Part shown: positions 22,764 through 32,430 of the stretch, piece after piece
Position numbering within the stretch: position 1 is the stretch's first letter
Layout of the letters: the number at the start of each line of letters is the position of its first letter
Source: Oreohelix idahoensis
Lineage: Eukaryota; Mollusca; Gastropoda; Stylommatophora; Oreohelicidae
Length of the DNA stretch: 64,000 nt
Direction: 5' to 3'
Assembly (NCBI GenBank): GCA_024509875.1
Contig: JAMPIV010019839.1
Span: 186,001-250,000 of the forward strand
Notes under the pieces: generated by a model
Databases searched by the model: none
What the model was told of the DNA's origin: nothing
Seen by the model: the letters and a program-made list of their open reading frames with translations, nothing else
Program-made: the position numbers and the translations under genes

Positions 22764-23765
22764 TGTTGCGTGATAAATTCTCGCAACATCGTTTTATTTC
22801 AATATCTGTTTTATAACGCAAGGGCAACAACTGCTTGAAATCTATAGTCACTTTTCTCGGTAAGCATTTGTCTTCTCGCGTTAGTATCGAATGCAGTTAA
22901 CTTTTGAGCTGTGGTCATTTTTGCGCTGGACTGCGCATGACTTGTCTTGTTGTTTGGTCGATCGGTTTCCGCCCACCACTAGTGGGAGTGAGCGATTTGG
23001 AATGGCGAAAGAGATGCCTCGTTGAAGAGGGGATCTCCGCTATTTTTGTTCTGTCAGGGATGTGTAGTCCTCTTATGGATATTTCGTTTATTCGGGATAA
23101 TACCTCTAGTGTATTTGCACATGTCGGGAGGCGTGATATTTCTGTGTATTTCATGAAAGCAAGGTAAATTAACATTTTCATTAACTCTATTGATTTTGGG
23201 TCGTGAGCGATTTCGATTCATAGCCTGTCTGCGAAAGTCGTCGTCACGAGATTTTTTTTCCCAGCTCACATGTCGCTTTATTATCTAGAGGATATTTTTG
23301 AGGACATTATTTATACTTCGGCAGACGTGTCTGTCTTGCTGAAGTCAAACTAAGGAGAGTGAACTGATCTCATACATCTGGTTATCTCCTGGCTGTTATA
23401 GAAAAGGATGGAGTTTTCCACCTGACTACATTTACAGCACTTTGAAATATAACATGCATCTGACTCATCATTGTAATGCTGTCTACCGTTTATTGCTGTA
23501 TTGAATGTTGCTGTGATAATGACTGTTTGATGTGCCTACACATTTGCGTAACCATTTTGTCACTGTGGCGTCCACAATAAATAATGAAGAAAAACGTCAA
23601 CGGCTGTTTCAAGACTCATTGACTTTATACGTCGTGAGTTTACTGACGTCCTATGTGGATTGCCCTGTTATTGTTGCATGAACATTGTTTTGACTGAACA
23701 CATCTACACACTACACAAAACCAGACATGCGGATGCCATCCATCATCATATGGCATCACGCATCA
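22764..23765 (+). repeat. 3' LTR of Gmr1-like element 1
   Basis: 1002 bp, 81 bp shorter than the 5' LTR because of one internal deletion after CATGTCGCT. Otherwise nearly identical to the 5' LTR. Confidence 0.95.
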
Positions 23766-23925
23766 GTGTGTTGTATTCCTGCTGCTCAGTGGTGACTTGA
23801 TTGTAGGCAACTATAAACACAGGGTTTGTTGTATCCCTGCTGCTCAGTGGTGACTTGATTGTAGGCAACTATAAACACAGGGTGTGTTGTATCCCTGCTG
23901 CTCAGTGGTGACTTGATTGTAGGTT
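23766..23925. repeat. 58-bp minisatellite, right part
   Basis: About 2.7 further units of the array at 13963-14508, starting with the duplicated GTGTG and continuing the interrupted unit in register. Confidence 0.95.
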
Positions 23926-24356
23926 GGTTGTCATGGTTATTGTAATCTTGCTCTTAGATATTGGCCTGTGGACATGGAGACTGTTGATTGCTCGATCTTT
24001 GTGAGCTACTGCCACTTGTGCTATGTGGCATGACTTGTACACCACCTAATGTAAGGCAACTTGTTGTCATTGTATTACTGGATTTAGCATATAAACTCAC
24101 GTCTTATTTCAGCTATGTGTTGTTTGTAAAATAAACAGGGAACGAACGAAAAAAATCTTTATTTCATCGGGGTAAAGAAATAGGCGTTACTGCCTTTTTA
24201 TATTTCTGCCCTGCAATACAATTCTCAATGTTTTTATAAATTAAAATTAAAATATTAATAATTTCAATCACTGTTAATCAATATCATCATTATATTCATT
24301 CATTAACTGAGATACATGCAAGTACATTTACTCACAGTCATTCACCCACACTGAGA

Positions 24357-24420
<64 letters not shown>

Positions 24421-24640
24421 GGGGGGAGGGAGGTCAAGCAATGAAGCTACTTTATATTTAAAGTTCAAATTAAAACTGAAAATATTACATTAACCAGTAA
24501 ATACTCACGGAAACGTAATAACTGAAACAGAATTGTCATTAAATGTGTGTACAAGATTTCATGACATGTGAATGCAGATGTCTTTTGAATGTGGTGCCAT
24601 ATTAATTTTGACAGACGTGGGTATGTTAAAGCACCTGCAT
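23926..24640. other. Intronic spacer with GA microsatellite
   Basis: No recognised gene. A (GA)n tract at 24361-24432 is the only clear structure. Confidence 0.5.
24361..24432. repeat. (GA)n microsatellite
   Basis: Purine-only GA repeat ending in a G-rich stretch. Confidence 0.95.
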
Positions 24641-24649
24641 AACTAAAGC

Positions 24650-25560
24650 AACTTCGGAATAGGTCAGTTCAAGGTTTTGCAAGTTTCAAAAGTAGGTCGC
24701 CACGTAAAAAATATGAACAGTATTTAAAGAGAAAAAACGTTTGCAAGTATGAAGGTGTTCTGCCATGTAAACTTTGATGTACAAACAGGAGGTCTTCGAA
24801 GAGAAAGAATTTTTTAACAGGAAGAATATTCAGCTGTGAAAATAGCTGAGCACTAGGATTATTATCTTTCAAGGAAACAAGTCGTAGCGCTCTTTTCTGT
24901 AGGGACTCTAGACATTTCAAAAACGAAAAACTACATCGACTCCAGATATTTGAGCAATAAGAAAGGTGACTTTGAATATGTGTAAAATAGAATATAAGTC
25001 TAGAGTGCGGGCATAAAAAATGTTTGATTTGTGACAGTTGAAACAATTTTTGTGAGATCTTGTTAGTTGTGAAATAGACATGTGACTTCCAGCTAAGATA
25101 CTGGTCTATGATCACACCCAACAGGCTGTGGCCCGTAACTGGCTTAATACTTGCTCCGTCTAGAGATAATAATAGAGTATTTGGTTGACAGTGTAGAATC
25201 TTTTGGCAGGTTGATATAATTAAAGATTGAGTTTAGTTTTTATTAATGGACATACTGTTAATAGTACACCATGTTTGTGATGCTGTAAAAGAGACTGAAC
25301 GGTGTTAATGTCTGTGCCCGCTACTGTTACTGTGGTATCATCAGCAAATAGAAGACAATCGTCATGTGACAATGACAAGGGCAGGTCATTGATGAAGATG
25401 CTGAAGACCAACGGTCACAGTATCAAGCCCTGCGGGACACCCATTGAAATGGTGTATGATTTAGAGAGCATATTACTGTATAAGACTCGTTGTGTACGGT
25501 TTTCAAGGAAGGATTTTATTAATGCGATAACATTTGAATGAAATTTGTACACTGCAAGCT
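24650..25560 (-). pseudogene. LINE RT fragment, Jockey/CR1-like
   Basis: The minus strand carries FINDLPLSLS and CLLFADDTTVTVAG (catalytic FADD, about 25315-25360), then after stops LGVIIDQYLSWKSHV and SRLIFYFTHIQSHLSYCSNIW (abridged), with LESLQKRALRLV. These are the palm and thumb region of a non-LTR RT of the Jockey/CR1/L2 type, different from the RTE-like LINEs elsewhere here. Several frame breaks separate 25220 from 25121. It lies in WASHC2 intron 4, in gene orientation. Confidence 0.75.
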
Positions 25561-26180
25561 TTTGTATCAGCAATAAATAGAAACAGACTTGAGTCTTTCT
25601 TTTATTTAAGTGTAATACTAGCTGTGTGGCCTTTTAGTCTGAGCCATAAGTTGAGCATTATTATGTCTGTCCTCGCTTAAGAAGTTCATGCAATATGGTA
25701 TACGTCACATCTGGGGGCTCGTCCAGGATGTGAGAACTACTAAATTTGTAGTTGTTTGTACTTATGCTTGATATCTTTCAGGTTGCGAACTTCAGTAAAA
25801 ACATTGATAAATTTATGTCAAAATATGGAAACTCGACACAACACGGACTCACTTATAACGTATTGCCAAATTTGGATCCCATTATCAACTTTGTATCCGA
25901 GTTTTGTTCACATTTTCACTGTAAATAAAAAAATCTAAATTGACAGAACAACTTACTTATACATTACATTTTCTGTAAACTGGGCGTTTCAGATGTTTTT
26001 TTAACTATTCAAGAACAATAATCAGTCTCCATAAACTGGGTGATGATTATGTTTTTATATGGGCAAGAACAATGCTCCCAGACTTGATGATTATTATATG
26101 TTTTTAAATATGCAAGACCAATTCTCACTCAGTCTCCATAAATTGGGTGATTATTATGTTGTTAACTATACAAGATCAAT
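25561..26180. other. Intronic spacer
   Basis: Next to exon 4. It holds four loosely similar segments around TCTCCATAAACTGGGTGATGA (about 26000-26160), degenerate duplications of about 60-70 bp that resemble the 3' part of exon 4. Confidence 0.5.
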
Positions 26181-26186
26181 ACTCAC

Positions 26187-26258
26187 ATTCTCCACAAACT
26201 GGTTGTTTGCCAGCATTATAAAGTCGTTGATGACATTGTTAACCCTCACATCCATCAA
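26187..26258 (-). CDS. WASHC2: WASHC2 (FAM21), exon 4
   Basis: A 24-codon exon. The acceptor is TTCTCCAG ending at 26259, the donor GTGAGT starts at 26186, phase 0 both sides. It encodes LMDVRVNNVINDFIMLANNQ followed by FVEN, matching vertebrate FAM21 [21 protein letters not shown] in position and pattern. This helical N-terminal head of FAM21 binds the rest of the WASH complex. Frame and order agree with the exons at 29865-29957 and 13549-13611. Confidence 0.9.
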
Positions 26259-26329
26259 CTGGAGAAGACAGTACGTAAAACAGAAGTTACTACTGACATT
26301 ATGATATACAAGTGTTATTATTCTACAAA

Positions 26330-26600
26330 AAGCCCTGTGTAGTTTCCAGGGGTCTCTGATGAATCAAAGAAATAATAGGACTCCTGCTCTCTTAGGCATG
26401 TCGTACAAGTAAAAAAATATAAGGCTGTACATAAAGCTGTACATAAAGCTGTACATAAGGCTGTACATAAAGCTGTACATAAGGCTGTACATAAAGCTGT
26501 ACATAAGGCTGGCAACCTCATCATGTAAAACAAACTGCCACAGAAACCACTACTACAAGATCATGTGACTGCTTGGTGCAGGCTTCCAGTGAGAGGCCCA
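26330..26600 (+). repeat. Repeat F, copy 2, with internal 12-bp expansion
   Basis: Matches repeat F at 8336-8520 at both ends (GGGGTCTCTGATGA near the left, CCTCATCATGTAAAACA near 26517). In the middle, 26421-26512 is an array of about eight copies of GCTGTACATAAG/A (12 bp), absent from the other copy. Confidence 0.75.
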
Positions 26601-26784
26601 GCTGTAGTGGTGGCTACATGCTCTGTAAGTAGCGAAAAGGAAACTGATGATGATGATATTCTCAGAGCAAGTTTTAGCACCTAGTTTCTTGATGCTGTGA
26701 TAACCAGAAATGGCAGCAGAAAACTGAGTACTAAAAAAAAAAAAGATACCTCCTTCTATAACTAAAGAGTCACATAATAAATAG

Positions 26785-27225
26785 TACTTCTTCTTCTTCT
26801 TTGATCCTTAGCCGCCGACCGTCAAAGCAGTCAGTGGCCATTACACCTGGTGGCGTCTTGTAGGGCAACAACAAATTGATTCCACTCTGCTCGGTCGGTG
26901 GCCATCCTTCGTACAGTGCCCCAACTCTGGTTCATTCTTTGCATCTCAGCCTCCACAGTCTCCGCCAAGTTGTTTTTTGGTCGGCCTCTCTTTCGTTTTC
27001 CTTCAGGGGTCCATAGCATAGCTGGTCTTGTGATGGCATCGGGGTCTCTTCTGAGGACATGGCCAACCCAGCTCCAGCGTCTGCCAGCTATGATGGTGTG
27101 CATGTCCTCTTGCTTGCTCCGAGTAAGCAGATCTTGGTTGGTGATGATATTCGGCCAAAAGATTCGGAGAATTGTTCTTAGGAATAAAAAGTACATCCAT
27201 CCTCATTGCCTCTGCCTTCCCTAAC
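26785..27225 (-). pseudogene. LINE-D (RTE-like) 3' end, best copy
   Basis: A 121-codon open frame on the minus strand (26831-27196) starts with RTILRIFWPNIITNQDLLTR and contains WSWVGHVLRRDPDAITR and GKRKRGRPKNN, ending DATRCNGH. This is the extreme C-terminus of an RTE-like LINE ORF. The element ends with a GAA-repeat tail at 26788-26800. Relatives in this window: 1141-1620, 31040-31260, 32150-32430 and 50408-50495. Confidence 0.8.
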
Positions 27226-27247
27226 TCAAGAGTAGAGTAAGGTATCC

Positions 27248-27346
27248 ATTTACAGCTCGGCAGACTAGAGAATGATGATACCGAGTTTCAAATCTGGTAA
27301 TGCTGCATTGAGAAGCAAGTGCTCTAGCTGCTCTGCCAACCGACAC
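27248..27346 (-). mobile_element. Degenerate tRNA-derived SINE head
   Basis: The minus strand starts GTCGGTTGGCAGAGCAGCTA, a box A-like sequence, and has a weak box B (AGATTTGAAACTC) about 35 bases later. It folds poorly as a tRNA, so a SINE remnant is likelier. Confidence 0.5.
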
Positions 27347-27547
27347 CCTGTTGAATATTAGGTAGTGAATAAAACAGACATAGTCACTTTTCCCTTTATC
27401 ATGCAACTTACTCACATCTTCTGTTTATTAAGAAATTCTCAGAAAACGTAAACTGATATTGTTCTAGTTGTATATGGCTTAGTTGCAAAAACTTGTCAGT
27501 ATTGGCCAAAAGTAATGATCAACTAACCAATCATTGAATATATTTTA

Positions 27548-27640
27548 GCTCCCCAAGGAGCATAGACCTTAAAAAAAATACATGCCAAGTCCTCCTGTCA
27601 CATGTCATTAACTCAAGGTCTTTCCATGTCTTCCTCATAA
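27548..27640 (-). pseudogene. LINE-A 3' tail fragment
   Basis: The plus strand reads CCCCAAGGAGCATAGACC then CATGCCAAGTCCTCCTGTCA, the same 3' terminal segment seen in LINE-A copies at 32950, 39400 (opposite strand) and 45430. Confidence 0.7.
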
Positions 27641-27923
27641 AATAAAACAAAAAAAAACCATCCCTGCAAAAGCACATGAAAGCTTTGATGAATGAATAAC
27701 TAAGCTGGTAAGATATACAGCAACAACCTCCAAGCGGTATTGTTGTTGTTTAACTAGGGCTACTGACCTTCTCTCTCTTTTGCAGTCAATATCAAGTTGA
27801 AGACTCATTGGTATTATATACACTGTAGATCTAGGCTTTTCCTGCGGCTTTTCTGCCTTTCTGAAACATGTTCAGTTAAAGTCATGAGCTCCAGTTTCTC
27901 CAGATTGGCTTGCATTTAAAGAA

Positions 27924-28637
27924 ATGTTGGACTTCTTTCGTAACAGACAGTATCCAGAGGATGTTCTTCCCTCTGCCTTAGAGCATGTTCTCCCTATCTC
28001 ACGTCTAGAGGCCCTCAAACCCCGCCAAAACACCTCCTCTGATAGAGTCAAGTTAATAATGACCTATCACCCTCACAACACTGCTGTCAAAAGGATCCTG
28101 TATCGTCACCTACCTCTCCTCCAAGCTGACACAGCGGCGCGGGAAGTGTTTAGTGAGCCACCCTTGCTGGCATATAGATGGGGTAAAAATTTGAGGGATC
28201 TCCTAGTCCACAGCTGTTTGAAAACTGTCAACGATGGCCACTTTGGGACCAAGCCATGTAACCGGACTCGATGTAAGACATGTCAGTATGTAATCGAAAC
28301 ACGTTCAGTCTCGTTCCCTAACGCCAAGTTCACCATCACCCATGGCTTCACATGTGAGTCACGCAACGTCATTTATGCTATTATATGCAAACGTTGCACC
28401 ATTACTTATATCGGCCAAACGGGCACACGACTGGGCGACCGATTCTGCAGACACCTCTATGACATCTCTCATTTCAAATCCACACTTGTGGCCATCCACT
28501 TCAATGGCCCTGACCACCACGGTGCCACTTACATCCAGGTGACAGCCATCAGGTCCTGTTCCTCGGACGCCAACAGTCGGTTTCGCCAGGAACAACACCT
28601 CATCCATCTTAAGGGTTGCCTTAAACCACATGTTTGA
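27924..28637 (+). CDS. Penelope-like ORF C-terminus with GIY-YIG endonuclease
   Basis: A 237-codon open frame starting directly after the target duplication, so the true N-terminus and the reverse transcriptase are lost. Residues 1-140 are the linker after RT, with a CNRTRCKTCQYV cysteine motif near residue 113. Residues 150-235 form a GIY-YIG nuclease: VIYAIICKRC (first strand), TYIGQTGTRLGDR (YIG and the catalytic Arg region), then H, and a C-terminal FRQEQHLIHL with the metal-binding Glu. In Penelope-like elements this domain nicks the target DNA. The frame has no stops, yet without RT it is not autonomous. Confidence 0.88.
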   Translation: MLDFFRNRQYPEDVLPSALEHVLPISRLEALKPRQNTSSDRVKLIMTYHPHNTAVKRILYRHLPLLQADTAAREVFSEPPLLAYRWGKNLRDLLVHSCLKTVNDGHFGTKPCNRTRCKTCQYVIETRSVSFPNAKFTITHGFTCESRNVIYAIICKRCTITYIGQTGTRLGDRFCRHLYDISHFKSTLVAIHFNGPDHHGATYIQVTAIRSCSSDANSRFRQEQHLIHLKGCLKPHV

Positions 28638-29095
28638 ATACCCAACATTCTTTTGTCTGAGACGCCTTTCTCTATCTAGTCCCTATTGTATTATGACTGT
28701 CTACTTTGATGCGATCACCCATTTTTTTTTTTTTTATTTAAATTTTTTTTTTTTTTTTAATTTATTTATTTCTCAATTATTTTATTATTATTATTTTTTT
28801 TAAATCGCTTTTCCCTCACTTTATATATTTTAATTTTAATATTATTATTTTATTTATTTATTATTTTATTTATTTTTTTCCTCTCACTCTTTTCCAGTCC
28901 TTGTTTTCATTATTTCTTATTTTTTGTTTTTAATGTACTATTGACTTCCGCTTTCCGGTTTAGTGGCAGCCATCTTGCTTCACCGTGTGACTGGACATAA
29001 GGGAGGTTTTCTTTTTTTTTCCTCTTATTTTTATAGTTTCATGTTCTCTTCTTAATTCTCATTTTCTTTCCCTTCTGTTTCTTGTTTGTCTGTCC

Positions 29096-29124
29096 CTGAC
29101 GAAGGCCTTGTGGCCGCAACGTAG
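29096..29124 (+). ncRNA. Hammerhead-ribozyme-like motif in Penelope 3' end
   Basis: CTGACGA, then A, a GGCC-TTGT-GGCC hairpin and GCAACGTA. This resembles a hammerhead core (CUGANGA, stem II, GAAA, NUH) of the kind known in Penelope-like elements, but GCAA replaces GAAA and one A is extra before stem II. Flanking CC and GG could pair as the start of stem I. The same variant occurs twice in the palindrome (37889-37917, 39290-39318). Likely a weakened or inactive relative. Confidence 0.4.
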
Positions 29125-29452
29125 GTTTTTCTTGTCTTTTCTCCTTGTAAGACGTATTACTATTTGTGTGTGTGTGTGTGTGTTTTTTTTTTCCCATTCA
29201 ATTGCATTTAAAGGATCATCACATCTGATTCCAAGCTAGGAGTAAGAAGTGCGTGGCATATTGTGCATTCCCCACATCCAAGGGGGCTCTCCAACTATAC
29301 AGAACTAAAATACTGTACTCTGGTTCTGGGCTCTCCCAAGGAATTGTCACGTCCTGCACAGAGCCACTTCTCAGCTTCCCATCCCTATCACAGAGTCCTT
29401 AGTGAGCTCCTTCTGCATTCAGTCAATCAAGTCAAAGAATTACGCTTGGGGC

Positions 29453-29839
29453 TTAAGTGACTTCACCAAGCTTAATGTGCAATGCTGGGTTCTCAACAAG
29501 TTTCACCACAGGGGGAATCCATGGAAGTGTGTGGATGATTTCAAGAGTCAATGAGGATGTAATAAGCCTCACAGACATAGGTTCACTTCCACGTACATAT
29601 ACTGTAGCACTGTGCATAGCTGGTGGTATATAAGGATAACTCCAGAAATAACTCCATGCATCTCCAAGAGGTATGATGCCTAACTGTTCATGCTGACTGA
29701 ACATATTGGAACTACTCTGAATTTTATAAACAATTTTCTTATTCTTTATCAGCGTGACTGTTTTCTCACACTGTTTACACACGCACACACATAAACAAAC
29801 TACTGAATGTTTGACTTTAATGTCTGAAAATGAGTGCAA
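29453..29839 (-). other. Unrecognised open frame near exon 3
   Basis: A 128-codon frame containing FSQHEQLGIIPLGDAWSYFW and EIIHTLPWIPPVVKLVENP. Composition is protein-like but I do not recognise a family. It starts within intron 3 directly below the exon 3 donor and has no WASHC2 similarity. It could be the remnant of a mobile element or a chance frame. Confidence 0.3.
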
Positions 29840-29864
29840 TTATTTTTGTAACATCAAGATTCAC

Positions 29865-29957
29865 CTTTGCTTCATGAACCAAATCATCCACTTCCTTGCC
29901 AATCTGGTGAGTGCGGGAGATTATACACTGAGAGAACTCTTGCAAGTGCTGAAGGAG
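29865..29957 (-). CDS. WASHC2: WASHC2 (FAM21), exon 3
   Basis: A 31-codon exon. The acceptor is TTTTTTATTACAG just above 29957, the donor GTGAATC starts at 29864, phase 0. It encodes LLQHLQEFSQCIISRTHQIG and then KEVDDLVHEAK. Vertebrate FAM21 has LLQFLQEFSQQTISRTHEI followed by KKQVDGLIRETK, so the match is nearly residue for residue. It is the best conserved exon here and anchors the identification. Confidence 0.95.
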
Positions 29958-29999
29958 CTGTAATAAAAAATTTGTTTTAATGCAATAAATTCTTTCATA

Positions 30000-30015
30000 T
30001 GTGTGTGTGCATGCA

Positions 30016-30046
<31 letters not shown>

Positions 30047-30082
30047 GTGTATGTATGTGTGTATATATATATATATATATTT
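30000..30082. repeat. (TG)n/(TA)n microsatellites and poly-T
   Basis: TG-rich then TA-rich repeats running into a T run that is the A tail of the SINE to the right, read on the other strand. Confidence 0.85.
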
Positions 30083-30350
30083 TTTTTTTTTTCTTAACCA
30101 GCAGCACTTGGGCTTTCAGCCCTTCGGCCCAATGACATGTCATTGCGAGGCTGGGAAGCCTGTGGACTTTCCTTCCAACCCGGTCAGGAGCTTTGCTCTT
30201 TCCCATCCACAGAGAGTTTATCTCAGGAGCCATTCAGGTAATTCAGTCAAAATCCCGGTCATTGACACTCCTTCAAATGCTGACGCCCGGGCTTGAACCT
30301 TGAATACCTGGTCGTCAGCGCAACGTTGTAACCATTACACTGGCACGGCT
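30083..30350 (-). mobile_element. tRNA-derived SINE
   Basis: The minus strand begins GGGAGCCGTGCCAGTGTAAT, a tRNA-like head with box A, followed by box B-like GGTTCAAGCCC (30287-30297), a body of about 170 bp and an A-rich tail at about 30080-30092. It sits inside a TA microsatellite whose remainder lies at 30352-30372, so TA repeats flank it on both sides. Confidence 0.7.
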
Positions 30351-30370
30351 CCCATATATATATATATATA

Positions 30371-30540
30371 TACCACCCTATACAATATGCAGATTTGACG
30401 CTGGAAATCTCAGCTAAAGTTGATATCTGCACTGGAACTCACCACTCTCCTACACATCATCATGATGATACAGTAGTGATACGAACTCTGTTAAATTTAC
30501 CAAAACTCACACTAACGTTTATAAAAGATACTCGCACACA
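30371..30540. repeat. Repeat G, copy 1
   Basis: About 170 bp shared with 46716-46882 (both start near ACCACCCTATAC and end near AAAGATACTCGCAC). Unnamed dispersed repeat. Confidence 0.75.
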
Positions 30541-30664
30541 TCACTTGTTTTATGCACTCAAAGTTGTTAACATCATTCATTCATTCAGTATACTTCCATT
30601 CATTAATAAATAATGTTTCTTTGTAATTTTCACTGCAACTTCCGTGTTCAGTGTATAGTACGTT

Positions 30665-30823
30665 TTTTTTTTTTTTCGTACACCCGCTAATACTCGAGGC
30701 GAAATCTCAGGTTATCTTTTTTTTAATGTCTAACCTGACATTGATGTTTACGTGAGTATCCTATTTTCTTGTACAAAGACAAGTGTCCCTCGCCATTCAG
30801 GCAGATACTCTCCGTTTTCGGAG
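30665..30823 (-). mobile_element. Short retroposed sequence with A tail, SINE-like
   Basis: Flanked by a 14-bp direct repeat GTGTATAGTACGTT (30651-30664 and 30824-30837). The minus strand begins CCTCCGAAAACGGAGAGTAT and ends in about 10-15 A residues. Complementary segments are evident: CTCCG/CGGAG around AAAA, and GAGTATC with GATACTC. No tRNA boxes were seen. It looks like a retrocopy of a structured small RNA of about 145 nt, or a SINE of unknown origin. Confidence 0.65.
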
Positions 30824-31039
30824 GTGTATAGTACGTTGATTGTTGTTATTGGTTGATGTATGTGTCTGATTGTTTGTTTTGTATTATTTTACAGGGGCTT
30901 ATTTTACTAAATTATTTTTTAACACGTATCAGAAGAATCAAGGTGGCCAGCAGACTACTCCCCTCTTGAAATTATCACTGTTTCTTTCTTATGTAGGAGG
31001 AATTTAGATTGCTGTATTTTCTTCATAATTTTTCTTCTT

Positions 31040-31382
31040 GAAAGTAGAAGCAGTTGTTTGCTGCCCTACAAGACGGCACCAAGCGTGATGGGCACTGATT
31101 GCTTTGAAAGTTGCTGGCTAAGGATCAAAGAAGACCATCACCAACCAAAAATACTACTCCGAGCAGTCAAAAAAGATATGTACTCCATCATAGGGGTAAA
31201 TGCTGGAACTGGGTTGACCATCTTCTCAGAAGAGACCCCTGGGTCAGATCAGATTGTAAATGGTTTTCCATCTCACTTTTTATTATCCCTCAGTATTTTT
31301 CATCAGGCTTTATCTACCTGTCACTTGAGGGCACAGTTCTACCTTTTAATTTGTTTACTTTTTTTTTGTCCTTACAAGACAC
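31040..31382 (+). pseudogene. LINE-D fragments, left arm of an inverted duplication
   Basis: 31040-31137 matches the LINE-D 3' end (GGCTAAGGATCAAAGAAGA). 31138 onward matches an internal LINE-D segment (ITNQKYYSEQSKK-like, then the GRRWSWVGH equivalent). From 31138 to about 31382 it is inversely repeated at 32066-32312. Confidence 0.65.
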
Positions 31383-31579
31383 CACTTTCAATGCTTACAA
31401 CTGGTACAGCTTGGATTTTTTTTTTTTTAAATATATTGGAGGAGAGCGAAATAGCATCAGATGAGCTTCATTTTCCTCCTCTTGACTTGACTTTGATCCA
31501 CTGTCACTGAACGTCAGCTCTTGGTGAATTTGCCTCCTGTAACCCACCACCTCTTCGGGAGAGTACCTTGCTCAACCTA

Positions 31580-31680
<101 letters not shown>

Positions 31681-31699
31681 ATTGCCCACATTGACTGTC

Positions 31700-32010
31700 A
31701 TGACTTCTTCTTCTTTAGACTGATGTTCTGACCCGCCTGCTAGCTATACTTATTCAGTCTATCTGTTTTTTCTTGAAATTGTTGATGTAAATGTGTGAGT
31801 AGTACAATGTCATCTGCATATTCCAGTGTAGAAGCATCCCTCTTATTCCTCTTGGACTGCCCTCTGTTGTCTGGCACATCACCCAGTCTATGACTGTCAA
31901 AAATAAAGTGGTAGATAAGGGGCATCCCTGTCGTACGCCTGTCTTCACCTCAAAAGTTAGGTTGCTCTGCCCAACACTAAATGTAAAGTTAGCATAGAGG
32001 TTTTTAATGA
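31700..32010 (-). pseudogene. RTE-like LINE RT fragment
   Basis: The minus strand reads VKTGVRQGCPLSTTLF and, after a frame change, LEYADDIVLLTHLHQQ. These are RT motifs B and C with YADD. The IDWVM and LHQQFQEK context matches the RTE-like family here called LINE-D. A second short copy lies at 37180-37250. Confidence 0.75.
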
Positions 32011-32065
32011 TGGAAACAATACACCTAGGGATCTCGTAATCCTGTAGTATTTTCCATTAGCTTGT

Positions 32066-32430
32066 AAGGACAAAAAAAAAGAGTAAACAAATTTAAAGGT
32101 CGAACTTTGCCCTCAAAGAATAGGTAGACAAAGCGTGATGAAAAATACTGGGGGATAACAAAAATGTGAGATGGAAAACCATTTGCAATCTGATCTGACC
32201 CAGGGGTCTCTTCTGAGAAGATGGCCAACCCAGTTCCAGCATTTACCCCTATGATGGTAAGCATATCTTTTTGACTGCTTGGAGTAGTACTTTTGGTTGG
32301 TGTTGGTATTCAGCTAAAAATTAGGAGAATTTTCATTATGAAGGTTGTGTGGAAAGAGGGGAATTTTGATATTTCTTTTTTCTGTTACTCTCCAGCAGGC
32401 TGCACTATACAGAAGTACAAAAAGTGTGCA
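32066..32430 (-). pseudogene. LINE-D fragment, right arm of an inverted duplication
   Basis: The minus-strand counterpart of 31138-31382, extended by LINE-D sequence to about 32430. Arms are about 245 bp, separated by about 680 bp. Confidence 0.65.

Larger units (their letters stand above)
14509..23765 (+). mobile_element. Ty3/gypsy retrotransposon, Gmr1-like gene order
   Basis: A 9.26-kb LTR retrotransposon flanked by a 5-bp target duplication, GTGTG (14504-14508 and 23766-23770). Both LTRs start TGTTGCG and end GCATCA. Internal order is gag, protease, integrase, GPY/F domain, reverse transcriptase, RNase H. Integrase ahead of RT is unlike normal Ty3/gypsy elements and matches the Gmr1 group described from fish and other animals. 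The coding part is broken by about five single-base indels, although the two LTRs differ at only a handful of positions plus one 80-bp gap. It lies in WASHC2 intron 4, antisense to the gene. Confidence 0.93.
27922..29201 (+). mobile_element. Penelope-like element, 5'-truncated
   Basis: A 1280-bp insertion bounded by 12-bp direct repeats TTGCATTTAAAG (27910-27921 and 29202-29213). It contains the C-terminal part of a Penelope-like ORF with its GIY-YIG endonuclease, a long T/A-rich 3' UTR (28720-28900) and an end of TG repeats followed by T. The same family forms the palindrome at 37775-39385. It lies in WASHC2 intron 3, antisense to the gene. Confidence 0.9.
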
